Counted from the stretch's first letter, positions 52,518 through 60,488 are shown. The stretch is 64,000 nucleotides of DNA from Chryseobacterium cheonjiense (GCF_012927265.1 NZ_JABBGF010000004.1:124001-188000); one strand, 5' to 3'. Notes: a model not told the origin generated them from the sequence alone. Numbers and translations are program-made.

Positions 52518-52591
52518 GATCCGGTAGTTCAGCTGGTTAGAATGCCGCCCTGTCACGGCGGAGGTCGCGGGTTCGAGTCCCGTCCGGATCG
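52518..52591 (+). tRNA. tRNA-Asp (anticodon GTC), copy 1
   Basis: A 74-base cloverleaf with acceptor stem GATCCGG/CCGGATC, anticodon arm GCCGC-CCTGTCA-CGGCG and T-arm GGGTTCGAGTCCC. The discriminator is G, as tRNA-Asp requires, and CCA is not encoded. First of three copies at a 104-base period. Confidence 0.97.
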
Positions 52592-52621
52592 CAGAAGTTT
52601 TATCAATTTCTTTAAAAAATT

Positions 52622-52695
52622 GATCCGGTAGTTCAGTTGGTTAGAATGCCGCCCTGTCACGGCGGAGGTCGCGGGTTCGAGTCCCGTCCGGATCG
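52622..52695 (+). tRNA. tRNA-Asp (anticodon GTC), copy 2
   Basis: Identical to copy 1 except for one C-to-T change in the D-arm (AGTTGGTTA instead of AGCTGGTTA). The preceding 30-base spacer is also duplicated. Confidence 0.97.
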
Positions 52696-52725
52696 CAGAA
52701 GTTTTATCAGTTTCTTTAAAAAATT

Positions 52726-52799
52726 GATCCGGTAGTTCAGCTGGTTAGAATGCCGCCCTGTCACGGCGGAGGTCGCGGGTTCGAGTCCCGTCCGGATCG
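52726..52799 (+). tRNA. tRNA-Asp (anticodon GTC), copy 3
   Basis: Identical to copy 1. The spacer before it differs from the previous spacer at one base (ATCAGTTTC instead of ATCAATTTC). Confidence 0.97.
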
Positions 52800-52811
52800 C
52801 AGCAATTGTAC

Positions 52812-52843
52812 AAAGTCATCAATTAATTTGGTGACTTTTTTTG
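52812..52843 (+). terminator. Terminator of the tRNA-Asp cluster
   Basis: Stem AAAGTCATC/GGTGACTTT (one wobble pair), followed by TTTT and more T-rich sequence. Confidence 0.75.
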
Positions 52844-52913
52844 TTTATATCCGCAAGTTATTAAATAAAAAATAACCATTTTATTTTTAAGCAGCATCTT
52901 AAAGTTTTTCTGC

Positions 52914-52921
52914 TATATTTG
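52914..52921 (+). promoter_or_regulatory. -7 element upstream of the ECF sigma gene
   Basis: TATATTTG matches TAnnTTTG 19 bases before the ATG at 52941. There is no TTTG at -33. The sigma gene therefore seems to be read at least partly by the primary sigma factor. Confidence 0.5.
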
Positions 52922-52940
52922 TGGTATCTAAACAGAACAA

Positions 52941-53534
52941 ATGATGAAAAACAGAGATTCCGGTTTAGCACCCGAACAGTGGGTGGATGCATTTGCTGAT
53001 TTTCTTTACAGCTATGCCATAACCAGAGTAAATTCCAAGGAAGATGCAGAAGATATTGTACAGGATACTTTTTTGGCAGCTTTTAAAAATGCCGCAACGT
53101 TTCAAGAAAGATCGTCGGTAAAGACATGGCTTACCAGCATTTTGAAAAATAAAATCATCGATTATTACAGGAAAAAAAGCAACAGCAACCAAAGCTATGA
53201 TGCTTATCTGGATGAAACGGAAGATTCATTCGAAAATGCCTTTTTCAATCAGGATAATTATGGCAGATGGAAACAGGATATTAATAAAAATTATTTGTCG
53301 GAGAGTACCGACGACTATATTCTAAGTAAAGAATTCTATAGAATAATGGATCTATGCCTGCAAAAACTACCCTCAAAATTAAGGCCGGTTTTTGTTGCCA
53401 AATATATGCTTGATGAAGATGCTGAAAAAATTTGTAAGGAATTCAATATTACTTCGTCTAATTACTGGGTGCTTCTCTTTCGGGCTAAAACACTCCTGAG
53501 AAGCTGCCTTGAAAAAAATGAAATTACTTTGTAA
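52941..53534 (+). CDS. ECF RNA polymerase sigma factor
   Basis: A 197-residue sigma-70 family protein. Region 2 covers SYAITRVNSKEDAEDIVQDT and FLAAFKNAATFQ to about residue 80, including SVKTWLTSILKNKIIDYYRK. Region 4 (about 133-190) contains LPSKLRPVFVAKYML and the helix-turn-helix around CKEFNITSSNYWVLLFRAK. There is no region 3, as in ECF factors. The next gene, two bases on, encodes a small Cys/His protein that could be its anti-sigma factor. Confidence 0.9.
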   Translation: MMKNRDSGLAPEQWVDAFADFLYSYAITRVNSKEDAEDIVQDTFLAAFKNAATFQERSSVKTWLTSILKNKIIDYYRKKSNSNQSYDAYLDETEDSFENAFFNQDNYGRWKQDINKNYLSESTDDYILSKEFYRIMDLCLQKLPSKLRPVFVAKYMLDEDAEKICKEFNITSSNYWVLLFRAKTLLRSCLEKNEITL

Positions 53535-53536
53535 CT

Positions 53537-53803
53537 ATGGAATTTATTAACAACCTTTTACACAACTGCGAAGAGACTTCTCTTAACATTGTCAAATCTG
53601 AAGAAACTTCTTTGTCTGTTTCCGAATGGCTGAAGATGAAATTTCATATTGCTTTCTGCAAATGCTGCAGAAATTTCGGAAAACAGACCAAAGTGATGGA
53701 TAAAGCGCTACATCACCATTTTCATACAGATTTTTCAGAAGATGCAACTAAAGCATCACCGGAACTAAAGGACAGAATAAAAGAAAATTTAAAAAAATTG
53801 TAA
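53537..53803 (+). CDS. Small Cys/His protein, putative zinc anti-sigma factor
   Basis: An 88-residue soluble protein without a signal or membrane segment. The core WLKMKFHIAFCKCCRNF near residue 31 carries a H-x3-C-x-C-C arrangement resembling the H-x3-C-x2-C of zinc anti-sigma domains. A HHHFH run follows near 61. It starts two bases after the sigma stop, so the two are coupled, which favours an anti-sigma or co-regulator role. It lacks the membrane helix of typical anti-sigma factors. Confidence 0.68.
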   Translation: MEFINNLLHNCEETSLNIVKSEETSLSVSEWLKMKFHIAFCKCCRNFGKQTKVMDKALHHHFHTDFSEDATKASPELKDRIKENLKKL

Positions 53804-53808
53804 ACTCT

Positions 53809-53834
53809 TGTAAGGAATAAAATTTTGTTTCGTC
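53809..53834 (+). promoter_or_regulatory. Candidate ECF-type promoter of the YHS-DM13 operon
   Basis: TGTAAG (53809-53814), a 16-base spacer, then CGTC (53831-53834), in the context CGTCTAAG. This resembles the TGTAAC-N16-CGTC layout of many ECF promoters. It lies between the Cys/His gene and the YHS gene, 22 bases before the YHS start. The primary-sigma TAnnTTTG is absent. The call rests on motif resemblance. Confidence 0.5.
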
Positions 53835-53856
53835 TAAGCTTAAAATTAAAAAAGCA

Positions 53857-54306
53857 ATGAAAACAAAATTCTTAATTCCTGTTCTGTTGTTTATAAGCAG
53901 TTTAGGCTTTGCACAATCAGCAAAGAATATCAACCAACAAAACGGAGTAGCCAACTATGGTTATGATGTGGTAAGCTATTTTTCGGGAAGTCCTCAGCAG
54001 GGTTCATCTAAAAATTCCGTAAAATACCAGGATACTGAATACTATTTCGCAAATCCCGGAAACAAAGCTAAATTCCAGAAAGAACCCGGGAAATATCTGC
54101 CGCAGTATGGGGGATATTGTGCTTTTGCTATGGGAGATTACGGCGAGAAAGTTGATATTAATCCTAAAACCTACAAAATAACAGATGGCAAACTGTATCT
54201 TTTTTATAATAAATTTTTCAACAATACACTGACCAGCTGGAATAAAGATGAAAAGAATCTTATCATAAAAGCAGATAAGAACTGGAAAAAATTTACAACA
54301 AAATAA
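53857..54306 (+). CDS. YHS domain-containing secreted protein
   Basis: A 149-residue protein with signal peptide ending LGFAQ. The mature part contains GYDVVSYFSGSPQQGSSKNS, then YQDTEYYFANPGNKAKFQKE and YLPQYGGYCAFAMG. This is the YHS-like arrangement found in periplasmic metal-associated proteins, with a Cys in YGGYCAFAM. A metal-binding role is likely from the family but unproven. It heads the run of six genes downstream of the ECF-type promoter. Confidence 0.82.
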   Translation: MKTKFLIPVLLFISSLGFAQSAKNINQQNGVANYGYDVVSYFSGSPQQGSSKNSVKYQDTEYYFANPGNKAKFQKEPGKYLPQYGGYCAFAMGDYGEKVDINPKTYKITDGKLYLFYNKFFNNTLTSWNKDEKNLIIKADKNWKKFTTK

Positions 54307-54310
54307 ACAA

Positions 54311-54742
54311 ATGATGAAAAAAATTATCCTAATTCTTGCAGCAGGCTTTTTTCTTCAAAGCTGTGTAAGAGAAAACACTTCCACAGAAGATCTTATGGAA
54401 ATGGCGCCGGAAAACGCAAAGCTTATTTCCTCCGGAGAATTTATGAAAGGACCGTACGGAAACAATATTGGCGGTAAGGCAGAGATTTATGAAAAAGACG
54501 GTGTTTATACACTGGCTTTTGATAAAGATTTTTCAGTAAGCAACGGACCGGATCTTTATGTATATGTAAGTACTGAGCAACAGCCCAACAATTTTATTTC
54601 ACTGGGAAAACTAAAATCGGTGAATGGAGGTCAGGTCTATACTTTTGCAACCAAACCTGATTTAGATAATTATAAATACGCTGTCGTACACTGTCAGCAA
54701 TACAATCATATGTTTTCATACGCATTACTTCAAAAAAATTAA
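54311..54742 (+). CDS. DM13 domain lipoprotein
   Basis: A 143-residue lipoprotein with lipobox FLQSC (Cys18). DM13 covers most of the mature protein: ISSGEFMKGPYGNNIGGKAE, then YTLAFDKDFSVSNGPDLYVY, and ends YAVVHCQQYNHMFSYALL with a conserved Cys and aromatic residues. DM13 is a redox-linked extracellular domain associated with DOMON-type haem proteins. It starts four bases after the YHS stop. Confidence 0.85.
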   Translation: MMKKIILILAAGFFLQSCVRENTSTEDLMEMAPENAKLISSGEFMKGPYGNNIGGKAEIYEKDGVYTLAFDKDFSVSNGPDLYVYVSTEQQPNNFISLGKLKSVNGGQVYTFATKPDLDNYKYAVVHCQQYNHMFSYALLQKN

Positions 54743-54744
54743 AC

Positions 54745-55146
54745 ATGAAAAAAATTGTAAACTGGATCATCAGATTGGTTCCCGTAGTCATAATGTTGCA
54801 AACCCTCTATTTCAAATTTTCCGCTGCACCGGAATCTGTTTATATTTTCTCGAAAATAGGTATGGAGCCCTACGGGAGAATAGGAATAGGAATTTTAGAA
54901 CTTGTTGCCTCTATCCTTATTTTAATACCAAGAACAACAGTGTATGGTGCTGTTTTGGGACTTGGCCTGATGCTGGGAGCCATTAAATTTCATGTGACGG
55001 AATTGGGTATTGATGTACAGCATGACGGCGGAAAACTTTTTTATCTGGCAGTAACGGTAGCTGTATTTTGTACATTGTTAATTATTCTTTATAGAAAACA
55101 GATTTTATCAATATTCTCTAAAAATAAAATGGCTGTAACCAGATGA
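54745..55146 (+). CDS. DoxX-like membrane protein
   Basis: A 133-residue protein with four membrane helices: IRLVPVVIMLQTLYFKF, then GIGILELVASILILIP, AVLGLGLMLGAIKFHV and LAVTVAVFCTLLIILY. Segments such as LQTLYFKFSAAPESVYIF and RIGIGILELVASI match the DoxX group, which includes quinone- and thiosulfate-linked redox proteins. It starts two bases after the DM13 stop and overlaps the DinB-like gene by four bases, so it is tightly coupled. Confidence 0.8.
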   Translation: MKKIVNWIIRLVPVVIMLQTLYFKFSAAPESVYIFSKIGMEPYGRIGIGILELVASILILIPRTTVYGAVLGLGLMLGAIKFHVTELGIDVQHDGGKLFYLAVTVAVFCTLLIILYRKQILSIFSKNKMAVTR

Positions 55147-55631
55147 TAAAAAGCATTGAAAATAATCTTTATGAACTGTCACAGATATTGAGTCCTGTTT
55201 CAGTTCAATTATATACAAGGGAGAGCAAATATCTTTTTGGAAGCTCGATAGGGCAGCACGTAAGGCATATTCTTGAAATGTATGAAGTGCTGCTGGAAGG
55301 CTATTCTTCCGGAAGGTTTTCTTTTGAAAACAGAAAAAGAAATCATACCCTGGAAGAAAATGTGAGAGAAATGCTCTGTACCGTTGAAAAAATCGCTGCT
55401 GAAATCAATAAAAAAGACAAGGAGCTGATCTGTGTTTTGTATGACCAGACAAACATTCAGCAGGAACTTAAAACGACCTATTTCAGGGAGTTATTATATT
55501 GCTTTGAACATGGTATTCATCATCAGGCATTAATAAAAGTGGCGCTTAAAGAATTTGAATGGGAAAATATACCGGAAAATTTCGGTGTGGCGCCTTCAAC
55601 GATAAAATTCAGACTTACATGTGCACAGTAA
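55143..55631 (+). CDS. DinB-like four-helix protein
   Basis: A 162-residue helical protein. The histidines SIGQHVRHILEMYEVLL near residue 38 and CFEHGIHHQALIKVAL near 122 give the spaced His pattern of DinB/YfiT metal-binding bundles. The family includes thiol transferases and many proteins with no known reaction. It overlaps the preceding gene by four bases and the next by 13. No signal peptide is present, so it acts in the cytoplasm. Confidence 0.75.
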   Translation: MIKSIENNLYELSQILSPVSVQLYTRESKYLFGSSIGQHVRHILEMYEVLLEGYSSGRFSFENRKRNHTLEENVREMLCTVEKIAAEINKKDKELICVLYDQTNIQQELKTTYFRELLYCFEHGIHHQALIKVALKEFEWENIPENFGVAPSTIKFRLTCAQ

Positions 55632-56335
55632 GCTACTTTAAAATTAAAGATGCCATCATCTTTACTTCAAACCGTGACGAGAAAAAAGACCGGGAGAAAG
55701 CTGTATTTCCAAATGTCCTGGAACTGGAGAATGGTCATGTGCTGTATTTTCCTAAAGATAAGAAAGCATCGGGAACATGGTTTGCTACAGATGATAACGG
55801 AAATGTAGCCATTCTTCTGAACGGTGCTTTTCAAAAACATAAAAGCAATCCGCCATATAAAAAAAGCAGGGGAATCGTACTGTTGGATATTGTTAAAAGC
55901 AGGGATTTTTTGCAGGCTTTCCGGGAATATGGCTTGTCGGGAATAGAACCTTTTCAGTTATTGGTTTTTTTTGATAAAAAATTAATGCGGCTGCTTTGGG
56001 ACGGAACAGTTAAATATGAGTTTTTCTTAAATGAAAATGAAAGCCATCTGCTTTCTTCCAAAACATTATACAATGATAGCATCGAACATGACAGGGAAAA
56101 AGATTTCAGAAGATTTCAGATTAATAGAAATATAGAATCCGGGGAAATACTTAATTTTCATAAAAAACATAAGATAGAAAAAGAACGCGAAATAGATTTA
56201 TCAATAAAAGAAGAATTTCTTACCGTAAGTATTACGCAGCTTATTATTAAACAAGATAAGATTCACTTTGCATATCACGATCTTACAGAAAACACAATAC
56301 AACATAAAAAAATTGAAAAGAGAAGCTTTGTTTAA
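55619..56335 (+). CDS. NRDE (TANGO2) family protein
   Basis: A 238-residue protein starting MCTVSYFKIKDAIIFTSNRD, where MCTV and the NRDE motif mark the TANGO2/NRDE family; the N-terminal Cys could be a nucleophile after Met removal. ASGTWFATDDNGNVAILLNG near residue 52 is the second conserved block. An in-frame ATG at 55559 would place 20 unrelated residues first, so I prefer 55619. Eukaryotic relatives (TANGO2, HRG-9) act in haem trafficking. The bacterial role is unknown. Confidence 0.83.
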   Translation: MCTVSYFKIKDAIIFTSNRDEKKDREKAVFPNVLELENGHVLYFPKDKKASGTWFATDDNGNVAILLNGAFQKHKSNPPYKKSRGIVLLDIVKSRDFLQAFREYGLSGIEPFQLLVFFDKKLMRLLWDGTVKYEFFLNENESHLLSSKTLYNDSIEHDREKDFRRFQINRNIESGEILNFHKKHKIEKEREIDLSIKEEFLTVSITQLIIKQDKIHFAYHDLTENTIQHKKIEKRSFV

Positions 56336-57362
56336 GTTACGATACAAATGGTACCGGCTTACTCACTGGGAATTCTGGCCCATGTGGGCTGTATATCTTC
56401 CGTGTATCTTCTATTATTTTTGGATCAGTCTGAAGTCCCGTTCTTTCGGTTTTTTTAAAGCGGTGAATCCAGCAATCGTCCATGGAGGAATGACGCTGGA
56501 AGATAAACATTTCGTCAATCAGCTTTTACCGCAAAGGTACAGGGCAAAATCTTTTCTTGTAACAAGCGGGACAACTCATGATGCAGTTGAAAATATCATT
56601 AAGGAAAATGAGCTGAATTACCCTGTTATTTTAAAACCTAACAATGGATGCAGAGGTAGAAATGTCGAATTGATAAGAACCCGGGAAAAGGGGAAAAGAT
56701 ATCTTCGGGATTATGGAAATGAAGATTTGCTTTTGGAAGAATATATTGATTTCCCGAATGAAATTGGGGTGTTCTACATCAGATTTCCTCATGAAAAAAA
56801 AGGTTTTATCAGCGGTATTGTAGAAAAAAAGGGCATCATGGTTACAGGAGATGGCAGGCAGACTTTAAAGGAACTTGTAAAATATAATCTCCGGTATCAC
56901 GCATTTTATTCCGAAATTTTTCTTGACGGTCAGCACAATGGCAACTATATTCCCAACGAAAATGAACAGTTACTCGTAAGCAGTATCGGGAATCACGCAA
57001 GGGGTGCGACTTTTTATGATGCATCCGATAAAATTTCATCAAAGCTCACGGAGTTGTTTAATGAAATCTGCTCATCGGTAAAAGGTTTTCATTACGGACG
57101 ATTTGATGTAAAATTTAATACTTGGGAAGAACTTGAAAACGGAGAAAATTTTAAAATTATAGAATTAAACGGAGCCGCATCGGAACCTACTTTTATCTAT
57201 GATCCCGGACACTCTTATTTTTTCGCGATTAAAGAAATCATGAAGCACTGGGATTATATGTACACAATTGCAAAGCTTAACAAACAAAGAGGTCACCATT
57301 TTACCAATATTGAAGAATGCTGGAAAATACTTAAAGAGTTTAATCCGTTTCTGACATCATAA
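56313..57362 (+). CDS. ATP-grasp ligase of unknown substrate
   Basis: About 350 residues. The ATP-grasp fold is visible in YPVILKPNNGCRGRNVELI near residue 92, LLLEEYIDFPNEIGVFYI near 128 and IIELNGAASEPTFIYDP near 287. A GDGRQTLKEL segment near 168 resembles cyanophycin- and peptide-ligase relatives. A hydrophobic stretch (WAVYLPCIFYYFWISL) lies near the N-terminus. I take the TTG at 56313 (LKREALFKLRYKW); the ATG at 56268 would overlap the NRDE gene by 68 bases. It probably joins an amino acid or peptide to a carboxylate. Confidence 0.75.
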   Translation: MKREALFKLRYKWYRLTHWEFWPMWAVYLPCIFYYFWISLKSRSFGFFKAVNPAIVHGGMTLEDKHFVNQLLPQRYRAKSFLVTSGTTHDAVENIIKENELNYPVILKPNNGCRGRNVELIRTREKGKRYLRDYGNEDLLLEEYIDFPNEIGVFYIRFPHEKKGFISGIVEKKGIMVTGDGRQTLKELVKYNLRYHAFYSEIFLDGQHNGNYIPNENEQLLVSSIGNHARGATFYDASDKISSKLTELFNEICSSVKGFHYGRFDVKFNTWEELENGENFKIIELNGAASEPTFIYDPGHSYFFAIKEIMKHWDYMYTIAKLNKQRGHHFTNIEECWKILKEFNPFLTS

Positions 57363-57424
57363 TATAGCTGAATACTTCCTGAAAAAATAATGGCTTTACG
57401 TCCTTAATATAAAAGCAATGTGAA

Positions 57425-57453
57425 GGGTTTTCGTAAAAGACCCCGTTTTTTTA
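57425..57453 (+). terminator. Possible terminator after the ATP-grasp gene
   Basis: Seven-base stem GGGTTTT/AAAGACCC-type with one G-U pair, followed by CGTTTTTTT. It fits the end of the sigma-to-ATP-grasp operon. Confidence 0.5.
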
Positions 57454-57538
57454 CGGTATTTTATATCCGGATTTTTATTATTCGGATTTAGGTCTGATAT
57501 TTGTACTGAATAGCAAAACTATTCGGGTACTTTTATTT

Positions 57539-58576
57539 ATGAAAAACATTCTGAAAAAAAAATCATTTCTTTATACATTATTTATAGCTTTAACAGTGGT
57601 TTCCTGTAAAAAAGAAATCGAAAAAGTCAGCGACAAAATCAATGATACGGCTTCATCCATAACTGAAGATTCTGAGAAAAAAGATTCTTTAACGGCAAAG
57701 AAAGACTCTGTTGTACAGAAAGAATCATTACCTCCTGCAATGCAGGAATACGGCTTTTACAATGCCTATATCTTTCCTAAAGATAAAAAAGTGAGAGATT
57801 CGCTTTTCGCTTTATTCAATAAAAAATATACTGAAAAAGAACGTTATGCTATTCTTGCCTTAAACAGGCTTGATTCTAAAAACAAGTGGAATGCAGACAC
57901 GCTTGTTGTTCCGGCGAAAGTTGATACTACGTTAATGGAATATTCTCCGTTTCCCATGCAGCTTGATGTTTTAAGTCCGGTGAAAAAATTCGTTGTTTTT
58001 TCTTATCCAATCCAGGCATATGGTGTTTACTCCAACGGAAATCTTGTAAAATGGGGTCCTACGAGTATGGGAAAAAAATCGGCCAAAACAAAAACAGGAC
58101 TTACTTTTGCCAACTGGAAAAAACAGCTTGCTATTTCTACCGTAAGCAGTGAGTGGAAGTTGCCTTATAATTTTAATATTTTCAATCTTGATGGGATAGG
58201 GTGGCACCAGTACGATCTGCCGGGATATCCTGCCTCACATTCCTGTTTACGATTACTGATGAATGATGCAAAATGGCTGTACAGCTATGCCGATACCTGG
58301 GTTCTGAATCCGGGAGGAGCAACAACCAAAGCAAAAGGAACGGCTGTGCTGGTATACGGGGATTATCCTTGGGGAAAACGTAAGCCGTGGAGAAAGCTGC
58401 TTAATGATCCCAATTCCAATAATGTTTCTGTTGAAGAAATGACAAAAATGATCGAACCCAATATTGAAAAGATATTGAAAGAGCAGGACAACAGGGAAAA
58501 GGTGGTAGACTCTATCAAAGCGGCCAAAGCTGTCCTGCAGCAAATGCCTCAGACCACCAGAACCGTAGAGCCTTAA
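57539..58576 (+). CDS. L,D-transpeptidase lipoprotein (YkuD family)
   Basis: A 345-residue lipoprotein with lipobox TVVSC (Cys23). After a Lys/Asp/Ser-rich linker, the YkuD catalytic domain covers about residues 145-280. GIGWHQYDLPGYPASHSCLR near 220 holds the catalytic His and Cys. It should cross-link or modify peptidoglycan, or attach lipoprotein, in the periplasm. Its stop overlaps the convergent membrane-protein gene by four bases. Confidence 0.9.
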   Translation: MKNILKKKSFLYTLFIALTVVSCKKEIEKVSDKINDTASSITEDSEKKDSLTAKKDSVVQKESLPPAMQEYGFYNAYIFPKDKKVRDSLFALFNKKYTEKERYAILALNRLDSKNKWNADTLVVPAKVDTTLMEYSPFPMQLDVLSPVKKFVVFSYPIQAYGVYSNGNLVKWGPTSMGKKSAKTKTGLTFANWKKQLAISTVSSEWKLPYNFNIFNLDGIGWHQYDLPGYPASHSCLRLLMNDAKWLYSYADTWVLNPGGATTKAKGTAVLVYGDYPWGKRKPWRKLLNDPNSNNVSVEEMTKMIEPNIEKILKEQDNREKVVDSIKAAKAVLQQMPQTTRTVEP

Positions 58577-59097
58577 TCTTTTTTTTCAAACTGTAAAGTA
58601 GACTCTTCAGCAAATCTCCTGAGTTTCAACATTTCATCTTTAGCTTTATGCTGCCCGAATCTTGCTGCGGCATAGGTAATCGCAATACACAGCAGCATGA
58701 GAAAAGAAGCATTGAGCGCCCACGGAAATTCATGACTATGGATCTGATTTTCTACATAATACATAGAAAAAAATACCATCCAGAGAATGGAAAAAGAAAA
58801 ATAAAGAAACATAAAAAATGTCCAGACGGCGGAACTCGGACCAAAAATACCCCGTATCGAAGTCTGGTCATCTTCTGTCTCTACACGAAGCGAAAGCCTT
58901 GGTTTCCAGTAGCCTTCATATTCGGTCTCTACACAAATAGTAGCGACTTCTTTATTGATGTTTCCCGAAAACTCATCTTTATGTTCGGCGAGGTACTTCT
59001 TAAGGTTTTCCGCATATTCTTCTTTAGTAAGATGGGTAAACATTGTGAATCGCGGTCTTGTTCTTATTTTGTCTATTGTTGTTTCTTCTGTATTCAT
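58573..59097 (-). CDS. Two-helix membrane protein of unknown function
   Basis: A 174-residue protein. I start at the ATG at 59097 (MNTEETTIDKIRTRPRF), because it directly follows the stop of the upstream gene with a one-base gap. The N-terminal half is soluble, with FTMFTHLTKEEYAENLKKYL. Two hydrophobic helices follow near residues 95-155 (WTFFMFLYFSFSILWMVFF, ASFLMLLCIAITYAAA), then a charged tail. No family is recognised. It is coupled to the PDZ protease gene. Confidence 0.72.
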   Translation of the reverse strand: MNTEETTIDKIRTRPRFTMFTHLTKEEYAENLKKYLAEHKDEFSGNINKEVATICVETEYEGYWKPRLSLRVETEDDQTSIRGIFGPSSAVWTFFMFLYFSFSILWMVFFSMYYVENQIHSHEFPWALNASFLMLLCIAITYAAARFGQHKAKDEMLKLRRFAEESTLQFEKKD

Positions 59098-59098
59098 A

Positions 59099-60424
59099 TT
59101 ACTCTTGATAAGGGATAGGATCTTCCAAAGTAAAACGCAGCGACAGTTCTTTGTTTTTCCGTACAATAACCATCTCTATCGTTCTTCCTTCTTCAGATTT
59201 CATAAGTTCTAAAATCTTTTGCAAGGTCATATCTGCAGTTTTCTTGCCATTAATACTGATAAGGCGGTCGTCTTTCTGTAATCCGGCTTTTGCTCCGGGC
59301 GAATCTTTCCGTACTCCGGCAATTGAAAAAATTGGTTTCAGGATAAAATTGTATTGCAGGCTGCTGTTGAACACTTCAGTGCCCGTTGAAACCTGAATCT
59401 CTTTTTTTGTAGTAAGGTTCACTACATCTTTCGTCCATTCCATTCCGTCCTGTCTGAAATCCAGTCCGCTCATATTGAAGTGAAAAGGATCGTCATAATT
59501 CCGGTTTTTTTTAAGATAAATTTTTCCGCCAGGATAATCAAAAGCTACCGTAAAGCGTCTCATGATATCGCCTCCTACAGAGCCTTTTCTGTTTTCAACC
59601 AGACTCACATGCTGAATAGAATATTCATCGGGCATTGCCGTAAGAGGTTTTTCAAATTTAAAATCGCCAAGATAAAAATTGTGAATCCGGCTTCTTTTCC
59701 CGTAGATATCGCCATTAAAACCTCTTCCGAGAAAATCATCAATATTAGGACGGTTATACACAAAATCTTTTATCAGTTTAGGAAAAAGCCAGATCGGATC
59801 GCTGTTTCCAAGGTCAATCAAAAGCTTGGAGCTTTTTCTTTCCGTTGTCATTTCAACATCAGCAAAAATATAAGGTTTATTTTTTTCAATACTAATGTCA
59901 AACTGACTGAAGTTTTTTGTCTTTTTTCTAAACAGATTCTCATCTTTATAAATAGTGATTTTTTTAGATATATAGTCGATGATAACCGGATGGTTCTTGA
60001 AAAAATGATAACCTATAATACCGTTGACGGGGATTCCGACATGTGAAGAGATATTGAAATCCTGATCCATAATAATGTACACGGTCATTGAGTCATTCAC
60101 GAAGTTTTTTCCGATTTTTCCAATATTATTCTCCGACCGGAATCCGTCGATATTTCTGTCGCCGCCTAATCCTGAGAACTTTATTTTTTCGATGTTTATG
60201 AGTTTTAATTCTTTATTTTCAAGGCTGAAGATCGATGTTTCGGCAACTCCAGTATCCAGTAAAAATGTAAGTTCCGCACCGTTGATATTGATCGGAATAA
60301 ATATAAGATTGTTAATTAATTTGAAAGGAATGACGATTTTTTTTCCGTCCTGAATTTCAAAAGAGTTTTGGGCATTGATAAAGATGCCCATGAAAAAAAT
60401 CAATAAAAAACGTAGCAGTTTCAT
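59099..60424 (-). CDS. Retropepsin-like aspartic protease with C-terminal PDZ domain
   Basis: A 441-residue exported protein with signal peptide ending FINAQ. Two aspartic-protease half-sites occur: FLLDTGVAETSIFS (about residue 55) and LLIDLGNSDPIW (about 203), as in Bacteroidota retropepsin-like proteins. A PDZ domain follows at about 355-430 with KDSPGAKAGLQKDDRLISIN. Probably periplasmic. The membrane-protein gene follows after one base. Confidence 0.86.
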   Translation of the reverse strand: MKLLRFLLIFFMGIFINAQNSFEIQDGKKIVIPFKLINNLIFIPININGAELTFLLDTGVAETSIFSLENKELKLINIEKIKFSGLGGDRNIDGFRSENNIGKIGKNFVNDSMTVYIIMDQDFNISSHVGIPVNGIIGYHFFKNHPVIIDYISKKITIYKDENLFRKKTKNFSQFDISIEKNKPYIFADVEMTTERKSSKLLIDLGNSDPIWLFPKLIKDFVYNRPNIDDFLGRGFNGDIYGKRSRIHNFYLGDFKFEKPLTAMPDEYSIQHVSLVENRKGSVGGDIMRRFTVAFDYPGGKIYLKKNRNYDDPFHFNMSGLDFRQDGMEWTKDVVNLTTKKEIQVSTGTEVFNSSLQYNFILKPIFSIAGVRKDSPGAKAGLQKDDRLISINGKKTADMTLQKILELMKSEEGRTIEMVIVRKNKELSLRFTLEDPIPYQE

Positions 60425-60462
60425 GTATTGAATTTAATCATTTTATCCGAATGGTAATGAAA

Positions 60463-60488
60463 AAGCATCCTTAATTTTAAGAATGCTT
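60463..60488 (-). terminator. Terminator of the esterase gene
   Basis: On the minus strand the 11-base stem AAGCATTCTTA/TAAGGATGCTT (one G-U pair) is followed by TTTTT. It lies 45 bases after the stop at 60534. Confidence 0.7.

Noticed and set aside
52507..52799. Regular 104-base tandem repeats resembling a CRISPR-like array
   Set aside because: Each unit contains a complete tRNA-Asp cloverleaf and the spacers are near-identical, which excludes a CRISPR array.
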